Assembly: GCA_030638575.1 (NCBI GenBank)
Contig: DAOWEJ010000105.1
Span: forward strand, 1-55,072
Reading direction: 5' to 3'
Length of the DNA stretch: 55,072 nucleotides
DNA from: Deltaproteobacteria bacterium
GTDB taxonomy: Bacteria > Desulfobacterota > Desulfobacteria > Desulfobacterales > JAUWMJ01
Under the pieces are notes generated by a model that did not search any database, was not told where the DNA came from, and saw only the letters and a list, made by a program, of their open reading frames with translations. Below are positions 41,762 to 52,556 of the stretch, one piece after another (within the stretch, counting starts at the first letter, position 1; each line of letters starts with the position of its first letter). Position numbers and translations under genes: made by a program.

Positions 41762-44062
41762 ATGCTTAAAAAACTCTTTAAATTAACCGCCCTTATCTTT
41801 ATTTTGATATGCGCCGCACTTATCCTTTATAGCTGGTATCTCTCTGTCAGGGTAGAAAAGCGTTTTTCAAGCCGACGGTGGAGTATCCCTTCTTCTGTTT
41901 TTTCTGATATCACCCTTTTGTATCCCGGCCAGCAAATCAACCTTCGCTTTTTTAATCAAAAGCTGCTCAGTCTTGGATACCGGGAAGTTTCTCATAACCC
42001 TAAAAAGAAAGGAGAGAAAAAGACTTCAAATTCTGAAATTTTCATCTACCTTCATGACCTTAAAATACCCTCACAAACAAGGGAAGGATTTCCTGTAAAA
42101 ATCGGATTTTCCCAAAACAGGATTGAAACTATTGTGCATGCGGGTACTGGTAAGCCTGCCCCTATTTTAGAACTCGAACCTGAGGAAATTATGCAGTTTT
42201 TCGGGCCTGAGCGCGAAATGCGGCATCTTGTTTCCATCCATCAGGTCCCTGAATATCTCATTTACGCTGTGCTATCTGCAGAAGACGGCCGATTTTACCA
42301 GCATCACGGCATCGACCCTCGTGGCATACTCCGGGCTCTTTACACTAACTTGCGTCACGGCGCAATCCGGCAAGGTGGATCTACTTTAACCCAGCAGTTG
42401 GCTAAAAACTACTTTCTGACCCCGGAAAGAACAATATCCCGCAAAATAAATGAGGCTCTTCTTTCCGTCATCATCGAAGCCATATATGAAAAAGACGAAA
42501 TATTAGAGATTTACTTGAACGAAATCTACCTTGGACAGAAAGGTTCAATCTCCATCAACGGTGTTGGTGAAGCTGCTTTTTTCTATTTCGACAAACCGGT
42601 CAGCGATCTCTCCCTGATAGAATCTGCCACTATCGCCGGACTGATAAAGGGACCAAATCATTATTCACCGTATATTAATAAAACCCGCTGCCTTTCCAGG
42701 AGAAATGCAGTGTTGCGTGCCATGCACAAGAAGGGGTGGATCACCGATTCACAGCTTCAGGCAGCTTTGCCACTGAAGATTCAAACCGCCGGCTATAATT
42801 TGCAGGGAAAAAAAGCGCCTTATTTTATAGATTATCTTTCACGGCAGCTTGAAAAATTATACCCTACGAAAGTTTTAAACAGCCTGGGGCTTTCAATATA
42901 CACAACTCTCGACACTCAGGTTCAGGCAGCGGCAGAAAAAGCCCTGGAAAAGGGTCTGGCCAGACTGGAAAAATCGAATCCTGCTTTAAGGCGAAAAAAA
43001 GGTGAAAAAAAACTTCAAGGTGCTGTCATAGTAATGCAGCCCAAAACAGGCTATATTCTTGCAATGGTGGGAGGACGCAATTACACGGATAGCCAGTTTA
43101 ACAGGATTACCCAGGGGCGGCGTCAACCGGGGAGTGCATTCAAGCCTTTTGTCTACTTAACCGGCCTGGATGATTTTACGCCGGCTTCCAGACTGTCTAA
43201 TGAACCCATAACCTACATGATCGATGGAAAACCATGGGAACCTCAGAACTTTGCGCCGTCAGACGAACTTGATGTGAGTATGAGATCGGCCATTACAAAA
43301 TCTTTTAATCTTGCAACACTTGACCTGGCCAGGAAGGTTGGTCTTGATAAGATAATCAAGACAACCGAAAGATTTCTATTCTCAACTCCTGTAAAACCAT
43401 ATCCCTCCCTTGCCCTGGGTGCGTTTGAGGTTATACCCCTTGAACTGGCACGAGCATACTGTGTATTTGCGGCAAACGGCATGCAGCCCTATCCTTTGTC
43501 ACTGAAAGATGTAACCGATGAAAACAAAAACATTATAAAACAAAAACACATGAATATTGAACGTTTGACTAGTCCTGCAAAAGCTTTTATTATGAGTTCA
43601 ATGTTGCAAAGCGTGGCAACCGAAGGAACCGCACGATCTCTGATAAGTAGAGGCATATGGTGGCCGGTTGCGGGTAAAACCGGAACAACAAACGACTTCA
43701 GGGATGCATGGTTTGTTGGATATACACCGGACATACTGGCGCTGGTGTGGGTTGGGTTTGATAACCAGGATTCCATTGTTGTCACCGGATCTGCCGCAGC
43801 TCTGCCTATCTGGGCCGACCTGATGAATTCGATTCCCCAGTATATATCCGAAGAATGGTATAAAATGCCGACCGGTGTCGTAAAAGAAACCGTATGCTCT
43901 GAAAGCGGTCTGCTTGCTCATAAAGGCTGTCCGGAAAGTATGGAAGAACTTTTCCTTAAAGAAAATATACCGACCGTCTTTTGCCCGGTTCATAAAAAAC
44001 CGGGGTTGCTTAGAAAAATATTTGATTTTATGAGAAAAGATGAAAATGATAACAAAAAATAA
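41762..44062 (+). CDS. mrcB: Bifunctional class A penicillin-binding protein (PBP1B-like)
   Basis: A 766-residue (ATG 41762) peptidoglycan synthase. One N-terminal membrane anchor (LFKLTALIFILICAALILYS), a UB2H-like domain (about 60-140), a GT51 glycosyltransferase with catalytic Glu in AEDGRFYQHHG and the GGSTLTQQLAKN motif, then a transpeptidase: SAFK with active-site Ser, SFN and KTGTT. It polymerises glycan strands and cross-links peptides. It is followed, with a 23-bp overlap, by a small lipoprotein gene, as for PBP1B activators in other bacteria. Confidence 0.94.
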   Translation: MLKKLFKLTALIFILICAALILYSWYLSVRVEKRFSSRRWSIPSSVFSDITLLYPGQQINLRFFNQKLLSLGYREVSHNPKKKGEKKTSNSEIFIYLHDLKIPSQTREGFPVKIGFSQNRIETIVHAGTGKPAPILELEPEEIMQFFGPEREMRHLVSIHQVPEYLIYAVLSAEDGRFYQHHGIDPRGILRALYTNLRHGAIRQGGSTLTQQLAKNYFLTPERTISRKINEALLSVIIEAIYEKDEILEIYLNEIYLGQKGSISINGVGEAAFFYFDKPVSDLSLIESATIAGLIKGPNHYSPYINKTRCLSRRNAVLRAMHKKGWITDSQLQAALPLKIQTAGYNLQGKKAPYFIDYLSRQLEKLYPTKVLNSLGLSIYTTLDTQVQAAAEKALEKGLARLEKSNPALRRKKGEKKLQGAVIVMQPKTGYILAMVGGRNYTDSQFNRITQGRRQPGSAFKPFVYLTGLDDFTPASRLSNEPITYMIDGKPWEPQNFAPSDELDVSMRSAITKSFNLATLDLARKVGLDKIIKTTERFLFSTPVKPYPSLALGAFEVIPLELARAYCVFAANGMQPYPLSLKDVTDENKNIIKQKHMNIERLTSPAKAFIMSSMLQSVATEGTARSLISRGIWWPVAGKTGTTNDFRDAWFVGYTPDILALVWVGFDNQDSIVVTGSAAALPIWADLMNSIPQYISEEWYKMPTGVVKETVCSESGLLAHKGCPESMEELFLKENIPTVFCPVHKKPGLLRKIFDFMRKDENDNKK

Positions 44063-44444
44063 ATGGCTAAAAATCCTTTTAGCAGCAGCGCTGTTTTTGC
44101 CGGCTGCCGGTTGTATGAAACCTGTCTTAACCCCGCAGCCATCACAACCTGTTGAACAACCTAGCGCCCGCGTACTTGCTTCCCTGCAGTTAACTGAGCA
44201 GGGCCATACCTTGCTGGAAAGGAATAAACCTGATGCCGCCATTCGTGTACTTGAACGTGCAATCAACCTGAATCCGGGCAACGGTGAAAATTATTATTAT
44301 CTTTCCCAGGCCTGGCTGATGAAAGGAGAAGCGAAACAGGCAAAAGAGTTTAATAGCCTGGCGGAAGCCTATTTGAAGGAGCAAACCGATTGGGCAATTC
44401 GTGTAGCCCGCCAGAAAGACCGGATCCAGGAGCTGGAAAAGTGA
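44040..44444 (+). CDS. Small TPR lipoprotein
   Basis: A 134-residue lipoprotein: signal with lipobox PAAGC (Cys at about 25), a proline/serine linker, and about one and a half TPR-like repeats (TEQGHTLLERNKPDAAIRVLERAINLNPGNGENYYYLSQAWL...). The start overlaps the end of the PBP gene by 23 bp and is 6 nt upstream of a second ATG. An outer-membrane lipoprotein acting on the PBP (as LpoB or LpoP do) is a plausible role from context and from the TPR architecture of LpoP-type activators; not proven. Confidence 0.85.
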   Translation: MKMITKNKWLKILLAAALFLPAAGCMKPVLTPQPSQPVEQPSARVLASLQLTEQGHTLLERNKPDAAIRVLERAINLNPGNGENYYYLSQAWLMKGEAKQAKEFNSLAEAYLKEQTDWAIRVARQKDRIQELEK

Positions 44445-44453
44445 GGCTGCGGA

Positions 44454-45611
44454 TTGGCTCATAAGATATTCATAGCAACTCTATGCCGTGTTATCCTGAA
44501 TACTGCCAGGAGATTTGCCTATCCCTTCGCTCCTGTCCTGAGCCGGAGCCTGGGAGTTGAGCTTACGGCAATCACTTCCCTTATTGCAGTAAATCAGGCC
44601 ACATCCCTCTTTGGCATATTCTTCGGACCTGTTGCGGATCGCCTGGGATACCGGTTGATGATGTTGACGGCAATGGCAATGCTTGCTCTCGGCATGTTTG
44701 CAGGAGGTTTTTTTCCTTTTTACGGTGTCATTCTGATCGCTTTATTTCTGGCCGGCATGGGAAAAACCATCTTTGATCCTGCTGTGCAGGCCTATGTCAG
44801 TGAAAGGGTCTCTTTTAAACGGCGTGGACTGGCCATAGGCCTGATTGAATATAGCTGGTCGGCAAGCACCCTTGTTGGAATACCTCTGATTGCTCTTTTA
44901 ATTGACCGGTTTGGCTGGCGTGCACCTTTCTTTGTCCTGGGCGGGTTGAGTTTGCTTGGCATGGTGGCTCTTGGCATTCTGATTCCAGGGGAGAATAAAA
45001 AATTTGATGCACACCAGGCCTGGGCGCCTTTTCGGAGTGCCTGGCGCCGGCTATTCAGGAAACGGTCTGCCCTGGGTGCCATAGGATTTGCTTTTTTTTT
45101 AAGTCTTGGAAACGATAATCTTTTTGTTGTGTATGGGGCATGGCTTGAAAAATCTTTCGGTCTGAGCATTATTGCCCTTGGGATGAGTACCGCCCTTATA
45201 GGTCTGGCCGAATTATCCGGAGAGACGTTGACAGCCGCTTTTGCCGACCGTTTCGGAATAAAGCGGACAGTACTTACCGCTCTGACCCTGTGTTTGATAA
45301 GCTATGGGATATTGCCTTTTTTAGACCGTAACCTCCCTCTATCGCTCACCGGATTATTCTTCATCTTTTTAACCTTCGAATTTACAGTTGTCACCGGTAT
45401 ATCTTTGTGCACCGAGCTTTTGCCGGAATACCGTGCAACAATGATGTCGTTCTTTTTTGCTGCAGCAGGTATGGGAAGGATTGCAGGTGCGCTGATCGGG
45501 GGGCATGTATGGCTGGCAGGGGGAATACTTGCAACAGGCCTTGTTTCCGCCGCTTTCAGCAGCCTGGGACTTGCCTCGCTGGCCTGGGGATTGTATGGAT
45601 GGCGGCGGTAA
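44454..45611 (+). CDS. MFS transporter, DHA1-like
   Basis: A 385-residue protein with about 12 hydrophobic segments and the MFS loop pattern GPVADRLGYRLMM (about 59-71) between TM2 and TM3, repeated as AFADRFGIKRT in the second half. The TTG start has SD GAGG 6 nt upstream. The substrate is unknown. It overlaps no other gene, but ends exactly beside the convergent kinase gene stop at 45612. Confidence 0.87.
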   Translation: MAHKIFIATLCRVILNTARRFAYPFAPVLSRSLGVELTAITSLIAVNQATSLFGIFFGPVADRLGYRLMMLTAMAMLALGMFAGGFFPFYGVILIALFLAGMGKTIFDPAVQAYVSERVSFKRRGLAIGLIEYSWSASTLVGIPLIALLIDRFGWRAPFFVLGGLSLLGMVALGILIPGENKKFDAHQAWAPFRSAWRRLFRKRSALGAIGFAFFLSLGNDNLFVVYGAWLEKSFGLSIIALGMSTALIGLAELSGETLTAAFADRFGIKRTVLTALTLCLISYGILPFLDRNLPLSLTGLFFIFLTFEFTVVTGISLCTELLPEYRATMMSFFFAAAGMGRIAGALIGGHVWLAGGILATGLVSAAFSSLGLASLAWGLYGWRR

Positions 45612-48317
45612 CTAATCCTCATCAAGAATCTCGGCGATCTTTTGAGAAAGCTCCTTCATGTAAAAAGGTTTTTGAATAAAACCATTACAGCCCTTGTCCA
45701 TTATTTCGGAAGCCTCGCTATTCATGCTGTAACCGCTTGAAAGGATAACCTTTACACCACTATTGATTTCCTTTAGCCTTCGAAAAGTTTCACCGCCTCC
45801 CATAACAGGCATAATCATATCTAAAATAACAATATCAATAATATCTATATTTTCTCTGTATATATCTATAGCACCCTTTCCGCTGCCGGCCGTAATCACA
45901 TCATAGCCCAGCTTTTTGATTATTTTCTTTCCTACATCAATTATCATTTTTTCATCATCTACAAGGAGAACCGTTCCTTTGCCCCTTATCAGTTTCTCAG
46001 AAAGCTTTTTTTCTTCAGTAACAGTCTTTTCAGATGCAGGCAGATAAACAGTAAAAGTGGTTCCCACGCCCAGCTCGCTGTAAACGTTTATGAATCCCTC
46101 GTGATTTTTGATGATTCCGTAAACAGAAGCCAGCCCCAGCCCCGTTCCCCTCCCCATCTCTCTTGTTGTAAAAAACGGCTCAAATATTCTTTGCCGGGTA
46201 GCCTTATCCATACCCACACCGGTGTCGGTAACCGAGATTCTCACGTATTTGCCCGGTATCACTTGAAAGGGGGCTTTGTAACTTTCATCCAGAGTTATAT
46301 TTTCTGTCTGAATATAAAGATCACCGCCGCCAGGCATGGCCTGCCATGCATTTACATAAAGATTAAGCAGTACCTGCTCGATCTGGCCACGGTCAACCTC
46401 TACGGTCCAGATATCCTGTCCGAAATTTTCGTGAATAGAAAGCTCTTTTCTTGTCCGGGCGAACATCTGAGTCTGATTTATCGTCAGCTCGTTTAGATCG
46501 ATGGGCTTTGTCTCGTATTTTCCGCCCCTGGCAAAACCTAATAGCTGTTTGGTAAGATTTACTGAACTTTTAACATGGTTCCTTATTTCATTGAGGTGCT
46601 CAAAGTGGGGATGTGATGAATCAATATCCATCTGCATTAGCGAGGTATGTCCCTGGATACCCATCAGCAGATTATTAAAATCATGGGCAATCCCTCCTGC
46701 CAGTGTTCCTATGGCCTCCATCTTCTGAACCTGGCGAAGTTGTGTAGCCATCCATGCCTTTTCATCCTCGGCCTTCTTGCGCTCGGTGATGTCGCGCCAG
46801 GCCGAAAGAATGGCCTGACCACCATGGAAGGTGATAGTTTCCCCCTTTACTTCACAATACACAGGCTTTCCGTCGAAACGAATTAACTCAATCTCCGCCA
46901 CTGATATTTTTTTTTCTTTTTGTATCAGCTGAATCCGCTTTTTTAATTTTTCATGATAATCAAGGTGGGCAACCTCCCATAACGATCTCCCGATAAGCTC
47001 CTCTGGATCGACTGCACCAAGTATCCTTGCCGCAGCCGGGTTGGCAAAGGTGATTTTCTCATCGACCCATACCACAACACCATCAGGCATCAGTTCCATC
47101 AGCTTGCGATAACCCCTCTCGCTTTTCCGTAGATTCTTTTCAGCCTGCTTCCGCTCGGTGATGTCCATGCTGATAGTCTGAATCATGATTTGCCTCTGAT
47201 GTCTGAAGGTAGTACCGGTCGATTCCACATAAATTACTTGGCCGTCTAAGGTGATAAAGCGATGTTCTCTTAGAGGAGCACTCCACTCCTCTTTTAAAGC
47301 TTTTTGCATTCGCTCTAAAGACCCGGCCCTGTCGTCCGGGTGTACCAATTCTATATATGGCCGTCCTATAAGCTCTTGGGGGCCTGAAGCTCGAAAAAGT
47401 TTCACTCCGGCTGGATTTACATACTTGATTTTGCCGTCGATGTGGACCAGGACTGTGTTTGGTGAGATCTCCACAAGACGGCGGTATTGTTCCTCTGACT
47501 GGTCAAGGGCCTCCTCTACAAGCTTTCGCTCACTCACATCATCTAAAATGACAATAATACAATCCTGCTCCTCGTCTTTAATCGGAATTATGTTCAGTAA
47601 AACCTGTTTATTGTTTAAGACAACTGCCAGGTCCTCACCAATTTTCTCCATCGATAGAGTGGTTGCCCCCACCACCATGTCGCTTACCTTTTTAAAATGA
47701 TTATCAGCAAAAAGTCTTGTGAAATCAGACCCTAAAAGTTTTTCCTCCTCAATGCCGGATAGCGAAACCGCAACAGGGTTGGCATAAATAATCTTGCCAT
47801 CTATTGTCAGTTCAAAAATACCCTCGGCCATATTCTCTATTATAACCTGAAGATGTCTTCTTGTGGAAAGAAGTTCCTTTGTAATCTCCCTCTTATTAAT
47901 ATCTTCAATTCCTACCACTTTTTCTGCAAATCCGCTTTTATCTCCTTTTTCCCATCTCTTAAGCAGAGCAAGAACATGAGCCGACATTTTATCAAAGGGC
48001 CCCTTGGCGATGCATGCATCAGCTCCAAAACCGACAAAATCGAAGTCATCCTCGGCAGCAATGGCGGAAAGGATAACAAGGAAAGTATCTTTCATATGCG
48101 GCATACTGCGAATAATCCTGCAAAGTTTTTCCCCGCTGATATTAGGCATTATCAGGTCGATAAAAATTACATCCGGAGTGTATGTTTTTAAAACATCAAG
48201 GGAGGAAATACCGTCCTTGGCCGCTTTAACCTGATAACCCTCTTTTTCAAGCAAAGTGGTCATAAATTTCAATATCATCCGGTGATTATCCACAACCAGT
48301 ATCTTTTTTTTCATCAA
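45612..48317 (-). CDS. Hybrid histidine kinase: REC-PAS-PAS-PAS-HisKA-HATPase-REC
   Basis: A 901-residue soluble kinase. N-terminal receiver (about 1-125; VIFIDLIMPN with phosphoacceptor Asp), three PAS domains (about 160-280, 285-400, 410-525, each ending in DITERK or DDVSERK), HisKA with GGIAHDFNNLLMGIQG (about 550), HATPase with GVGMDK and GTGLGLASVYG, and a C-terminal receiver (about 780-895; DIVILDMIMPVMGG). No membrane segment. It senses a cytosolic or redox-type ligand through PAS and passes phosphate through an internal relay. The partner is not evident; the stand-alone receiver at 25425 is one candidate, with no evidence beyond this. Confidence 0.92.
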   Translation of the reverse strand: MMKKKILVVDNHRMILKFMTTLLEKEGYQVKAAKDGISSLDVLKTYTPDVIFIDLIMPNISGEKLCRIIRSMPHMKDTFLVILSAIAAEDDFDFVGFGADACIAKGPFDKMSAHVLALLKRWEKGDKSGFAEKVVGIEDINKREITKELLSTRRHLQVIIENMAEGIFELTIDGKIIYANPVAVSLSGIEEEKLLGSDFTRLFADNHFKKVSDMVVGATTLSMEKIGEDLAVVLNNKQVLLNIIPIKDEEQDCIIVILDDVSERKLVEEALDQSEEQYRRLVEISPNTVLVHIDGKIKYVNPAGVKLFRASGPQELIGRPYIELVHPDDRAGSLERMQKALKEEWSAPLREHRFITLDGQVIYVESTGTTFRHQRQIMIQTISMDITERKQAEKNLRKSERGYRKLMELMPDGVVVWVDEKITFANPAAARILGAVDPEELIGRSLWEVAHLDYHEKLKKRIQLIQKEKKISVAEIELIRFDGKPVYCEVKGETITFHGGQAILSAWRDITERKKAEDEKAWMATQLRQVQKMEAIGTLAGGIAHDFNNLLMGIQGHTSLMQMDIDSSHPHFEHLNEIRNHVKSSVNLTKQLLGFARGGKYETKPIDLNELTINQTQMFARTRKELSIHENFGQDIWTVEVDRGQIEQVLLNLYVNAWQAMPGGGDLYIQTENITLDESYKAPFQVIPGKYVRISVTDTGVGMDKATRQRIFEPFFTTREMGRGTGLGLASVYGIIKNHEGFINVYSELGVGTTFTVYLPASEKTVTEEKKLSEKLIRGKGTVLLVDDEKMIIDVGKKIIKKLGYDVITAGSGKGAIDIYRENIDIIDIVILDMIMPVMGGGETFRRLKEINSGVKVILSSGYSMNSEASEIMDKGCNGFIQKPFYMKELSQKIAEILDED

Positions 48318-48883
48318 ACCAAACCCCTTATTTTTGGCTCTTCTCCAAATTAGTTGGAGAAGAGGATTCTAGGATTCAAGGGTTCAAGGGTTCAAGTGAA
48401 TGCAAACGGCTTGATACAGATGACATAAACACTTGCGTCTTCTCTGCCCTTACTCCTTAATCGTTTCAAAGTATGTCTATATAAAAAGACGGTTCCAAGA
48501 GTCAGGGATTTTTCTGTATGTATTTGTTTTCCGGTCATTTTCACTCGAACCCTTGTTTGCCCGGCGTAGCCGAAGGCGAAGCTTGGACCCCTTGAATCCG
48601 TGAACCCTGATCAATCGACCAACTCTTTGGGAGATGATCTTTATTTTATAACATTTTAGCGCTTAAAATATTATCTTATTCAGGTAATTTTGAAATTTCC
48701 ATATGCCATTTATGCCATACAAATCGTATTTGTAAAGCATATAGTTACGACTTTCGGGTGCGGCTTCCATCGTAACATTAACTGGAAAACCCCATTATTT
48801 CGCGACTGTAAGCCACTACTACGCCTCATGATTATCCCGCTTTAGCGGGACACGCCTTGAATTTGAACTTTTTACGAAACCGT
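48318..48883. repeat. Repeat-containing spacer 48318-48883
   Basis: Contains GGATTCAAGGGTTCAAGGGTTCAAG near 48371 with an inverse ACCCCTTGAATCCGTGAACCC near 48588, and a half copy of the GACGGTTTCGTAAAAAGT element (48860-48907). No gene is seen. Confidence 0.55.
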
Positions 48884-48994
48884 CTAAATCGGACTTTTTA
48901 CGAGTTCATCAAATGTGATGGAGTCTCTCATAACTTTGTTTCTTCCTTGCTTTTTTGCCTCGTACATGAACTTATCGGCCAGATGATTGAGTGG
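48884..48994 (-). pseudogene. GGDEF-domain 3' remnant
   Basis: Minus-strand translation in frame after the kinase TGA gives HLADKFMYEAKKQGRNKV..., the typical last helix and strand of a GGDEF (diguanylate cyclase) domain (ADKALYEAKRQGRNRV-like). It ends at TAG 48886-48884. There is no upstream GGDEF sequence, so it is a residue of a lost gene joined to the kinase end by rearrangement. The reading frame is the same as that of the kinase. Confidence 0.75.
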
Positions 48995-51952
48995 TCAGTT
49001 TTTTAATACCCATTTCTCAATTACCTCAAAGACAAGCTCCTTTTTAATCGGCTTTTTGATATAATCATTCATACCTGCTTCAAAACATATCTCCCTGTCA
49101 CCCTTTATGGCATTGGCGGTCATGGCGACAATCGGAACATGTTCCGATTGAGTTGATAGCTGACAGATGATAGCTGATAGGTTTGGTTCTTCCTTTGCTG
49201 CATGCTTTGAGCTATTGGCTGTGAACTGTGAGCTGTCTGCTTTGAGCTGTGAGTTGTGAGCTATGAGCTCTTCCTCCCACTTTCTGATTTCCTCTGTTGC
49301 CTCAAGACCGTCCATTTCAGGCATCTGGATGTCCATGAAAATCATGTCAAAATCGTCCGGAGACGAGGTGTATTTTTCAACTGCTTCCCTGCCGTTATTG
49401 GCAACTTCCACATGATAACCTGCCTTTTTTAGCATTAATGTTGCCAGCTTCTGGTTGACAGGATTGTCCTCGACAAAAAGTATACACATAGAATGCTTGG
49501 CTTCTTCCTTAATGGAATGTTGGGTAACAATTGCGCTTTGCTCCGGTTTTTCTTTGAGCTGTGGGCCATGAGCTGTAAGCCTTTCAATCATCTTTACAAG
49601 TTTTTCTCTGCGAACAGGCTTACTCAAGAAGCCGTCAAATCCTGCGTTTTCGCATTCTTTTGCGCTCCTCTCCATAAGTGAAGAAAGGGCAAGAAGCACT
49701 ATTTGGGTCGGTTCGATCCCGTCATTTGACATTTGACATTTATCATTTGCGTCTTCTTCAATCAATGACTTCTCCCAATTTCGGACTTCTCTTGCCACAT
49801 CATACCCGCTAACGGACGGCATCTGTATATCTAAAATGCAAAGGTCAAAAGGTTCCCCGGTTTCCAAGGCTTTTTGCAGTGCATGTACAACCTCCTTTCC
49901 GTCCAGCAGAGTAACTGCATTAATTTCTGCCGAATTTAAAGTATGCCTTAATATCTCCAGGTTTGTACGGTTGTCATCAACAATGAGAATCTTTTTACCG
50001 ACAAGCGAAACAGGAGCAACTCTTTTGACTTCTACTTTTTCAACCTTTTTGAGCCATGCGGTAAAGTGAAAAACGCTTCCGGGGTTTTGGTCGGAGCGTA
50101 GCGTAGATCCCGCAGAAGGCGGGATTGGTGGTTGAGTAGTTGAGTGGTTGAATGAAGGGCTTTGAGCCCAGACATCTCCCCCCATAAGCTTGGATATTTT
50201 CTTGCATATGGAAAGACCCAGGCCTGTTCCTCCGTACTTTCTCGTGGTTGAACCGTCCGCCTGCTCAAAGGGCTCAAAAATGGCGGACAGTTTTTCTTCA
50301 GGAATACCTATACCGGTATCGCGTATTTTGGCATGAAGCTTAATCCTTTCTTCATCTTCCTCCTCCACCTCAATGGAAAGTTCAATCTCACCTGTTTCAG
50401 TAAATTTTGGGGCATTACCCATAAGGTTTGTAAGAACCTGCCTGTACCGCGTCGGGTCACCTTGAACCATTGCAGGAACGTTATCCCCGATACGGCACAA
50501 AACCTCGATGGGTTTTGATTCAATCTTCGGGCGAATCAGTTCACAGATGTCGTAGGCAAGAAGCTCGAAATCAAAATCTATCTCTTCAAAATCAAGTTGC
50601 CCTGCCTCGATCTTTGAAAAATCTAGGATATCGTTAATCAATGAGAGCAAAGATTCTCCGCTTCTTTTAACTGTTGCCACATAATCGTTCTGCTCTTCAT
50701 TAAGGTCAGTATCAAGGAGCATGTCTGAAAAACCTATAACTGAATTCATGGGTGTGCGGATTTCGTGGCTCATGTTGGCAAGAAATTCACTTTTTGCCAT
50801 GCTGGCAGCCTCGGCCATTAAAGCCATATCGTTGGCCCTCTCAATGGCCTTCTCAAGCTGGCGGTTGGTTTCAGCAAGCTGTTCTTCGGCCTGCTTGCGC
50901 TCTGTAATATCAGAATCGACCCCCCGATAGCCGATAAGCTCACCTTTTTCATCAAGTATCGGAATTCCGCTGGTTAAAAAACAAACCATTTGTCCGTCTT
51001 TTGTAAAATTCCAGTTTTCCAGGTTACGTATTGGGCGCTTATCTTTGACAATCTCACTAAAGATAGCGCCGATTCTTTCCTTCTCATCAGGATGCATGAA
51101 ATCAATGGGGGTTTTGCCTATCATTTCCTCTGCCTTATAACCCAGGATTTCTTCCACCTTTCCCGAGCAATATGTATACACCCAACTCCTGTCTGTCTCC
51201 CAGATCCAGTCAGACATGCTTTCCACAATGTTTCTAAAACGGCTTTCTGATTGCTCGCGATTGGTGATTTCAGACTCAAGTTTCTCGTTGAGTTTTTCAA
51301 CATGTTTCTTTTCATTTTCTAAATGCTTAATCAGATTGGTATTTTCAAACCGAATTTCCAATGAACGAAAAATACTTGTGTTCAAACGCAGTGCGGTAAC
51401 TATCATTATAACCATGAAGAGAAATATCATTCCTGCTATAGCGATGTAAAGATCACTTCCCTGCAGTAGGAGTCGAATAATAAGGGGAATCGATGCTGTA
51501 AGACTGAAAGCTAAAAAAGCTCTCATCATTATTGAATATGTTCCCAGCGCTCCTGCTATCATCCCCCCCATAACGAGGATAAGAAAAATCTGGTGCAAAT
51601 CAGAGTTCACACTAAACAGAAAGAATCCAGCAAAACCCCAAACAATACCGCTAACGGCTATTCCTGTTATAAGCACTATATTCCAGTAATCGGCTTTAAG
51701 AAGTTTAGATGAACTGCGCTTGTATTTATACAGCGATATATACCTGATGAACGTTATCAGAAAATTGCTGAGAAGCCATATGATCAATACCGTATGCGAA
51801 ACAACATTCCAAAGGATGAAAGTCAGGATAGCCGAATTCACTATAGTTGCGATCATGCTTACAGAAACGTTTCCATAAAGGATATTAACTTGCTCTGCGT
51901 ATAAACCTGTTTTATTTGTGTTTTTTGACATATTTAAAAGCTGTCCTTTCAT
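48995..51952 (-). CDS. Membrane hybrid histidine kinase: 7TM-PAS-HisKA-HATPase-REC-REC
   Basis: A 985-residue kinase. Six or seven membrane segments at the N-terminus (about 30-195), coiled coil (about 200-235), PAS (about 240-355, DSDITERK), HisKA with [16 protein letters not shown] (about 395), HATPase ([25 protein letters not shown]) and two receivers ([21 protein letters not shown]). Short repeat-derived peptides interrupt the linkers (NHSTTQPP near 625; [14 protein letters not shown] near 905; TAHGPQLKE near 800). These come from AGCTCATAGCTCACAG DNA repeats and do not align with the kinase families. The start may instead be the ATG at 51931. Confidence 0.92.
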   Translation of the reverse strand: MKGQLLNMSKNTNKTGLYAEQVNILYGNVSVSMIATIVNSAILTFILWNVVSHTVLIIWLLSNFLITFIRYISLYKYKRSSSKLLKADYWNIVLITGIAVSGIVWGFAGFFLFSVNSDLHQIFLILVMGGMIAGALGTYSIMMRAFLAFSLTASIPLIIRLLLQGSDLYIAIAGMIFLFMVIMIVTALRLNTSIFRSLEIRFENTNLIKHLENEKKHVEKLNEKLESEITNREQSESRFRNIVESMSDWIWETDRSWVYTYCSGKVEEILGYKAEEMIGKTPIDFMHPDEKERIGAIFSEIVKDKRPIRNLENWNFTKDGQMVCFLTSGIPILDEKGELIGYRGVDSDITERKQAEEQLAETNRQLEKAIERANDMALMAEAASMAKSEFLANMSHEIRTPMNSVIGFSDMLLDTDLNEEQNDYVATVKRSGESLLSLINDILDFSKIEAGQLDFEEIDFDFELLAYDICELIRPKIESKPIEVLCRIGDNVPAMVQGDPTRYRQVLTNLMGNAPKFTETGEIELSIEVEEEDEERIKLHAKIRDTGIGIPEEKLSAIFEPFEQADGSTTRKYGGTGLGLSICKKISKLMGGDVWAQSPSFNHSTTQPPIPPSAGSTLRSDQNPGSVFHFTAWLKKVEKVEVKRVAPVSLVGKKILIVDDNRTNLEILRHTLNSAEINAVTLLDGKEVVHALQKALETGEPFDLCILDIQMPSVSGYDVAREVRNWEKSLIEEDANDKCQMSNDGIEPTQIVLLALSSLMERSAKECENAGFDGFLSKPVRREKLVKMIERLTAHGPQLKEKPEQSAIVTQHSIKEEAKHSMCILFVEDNPVNQKLATLMLKKAGYHVEVANNGREAVEKYTSSPDDFDMIFMDIQMPEMDGLEATEEIRKWEEELIAHNSQLKADSSQFTANSSKHAAKEEPNLSAIICQLSTQSEHVPIVAMTANAIKGDREICFEAGMNDYIKKPIKKELVFEVIEKWVLKN
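49149..49273. repeat. AGCT low-complexity repeat inside kinase coding sequence
   Basis: Repeats such as AGCTGACAGATGATAGCTGATA and TGAGCTGTGAGTTGTGAGCTATGAGCTC lie in frame within the second receiver, adding a polar, unstructured insert. The same DNA repeat is intergenic at 17754, 18267 and 38565. Confidence 0.8.
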
Positions 51953-52393
51953 TTTATCCCATGGCTTTCTTATTTGTGTGATTTAACGATTCGATTTCTC
52001 TGGGTTTTCCTTATCAACCTCTGTATCAAGCGTGCGCCCGTCGATTTTAGCCTGATTGTCTGCTTTAAAAATTATGGAGTTCAACAGTATTGCCCCTAAA
52101 CCCCGATTCTTGGCTCCTGATACGATTATCTTGCTAATTCCACAATATTACAGATAAAAGCAACAAACATGCCAATATAATTAACCGTTTTGTGGAAAAA
52201 GGTGAATAAATATGTTTATCTGTTATATCAATAGGATATTAAACAATATTGCCGCATTATTTCTTTTTAGGCATGGAAAGGGGATAAAACATAGCTGGAA
52301 AGCTTAACTTTATGTCAAAGCTTTGACGCTATATCGGTGGAAATACAATGGGTTTGAAGGCAGGCAAAACTGTTACCGGTTAAATCAAAACAT
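51953..52393. other. Spacer upstream of the membrane kinase; possible degraded coding remnant
   Basis: On the minus strand, 52150 to 51980 is a start-less open frame of about 50 codons (IIVSGAKNRGLGAILLNS...IDGRTLDTEVDKENPEK, ending TAA). It may be the end of a lost gene; not recognised. The rest is AT-rich with no further feature. Confidence 0.3.
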
Positions 52394-52556
52394 GACGGTC
52401 TCGTAAAAAGTCTCCCGCTTCAGTTCAGCGGGACGTTGTGCTGCATTTCGTAATCATTCAACGTACGATAAGTACTTCTTGTGATTACAAAATTTGCACG
52501 CCCTTCTTGTCCCGTTGCTTTTTAGCGGGGGAATTTGAACTTTTTACGAAACCGTC
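52394..52556. mobile_element. GACGGTTTCGTAAAAAGT inverted-end element (163 bp)
   Basis: Ends GACGGTCTCGTAAAAAGT and ACTTTTTACGAAACCGTC are inverted with one mismatch in 18. The centre has GCTTCAGTTCAGCGGG and CCCGTTGCTTTTTAGCGGGG hairpins. Partial copies lie at 48860 and 26869. Non-coding; probably a MITE. A second half arm follows at 52557-52580. Confidence 0.75.

Noticed and set aside
43598-44281. Minus-strand 227-aa ORF over the PBP end
   Set aside because: Opposite-strand shadow of mrcB and the TPR lipoprotein; no recognised domain.
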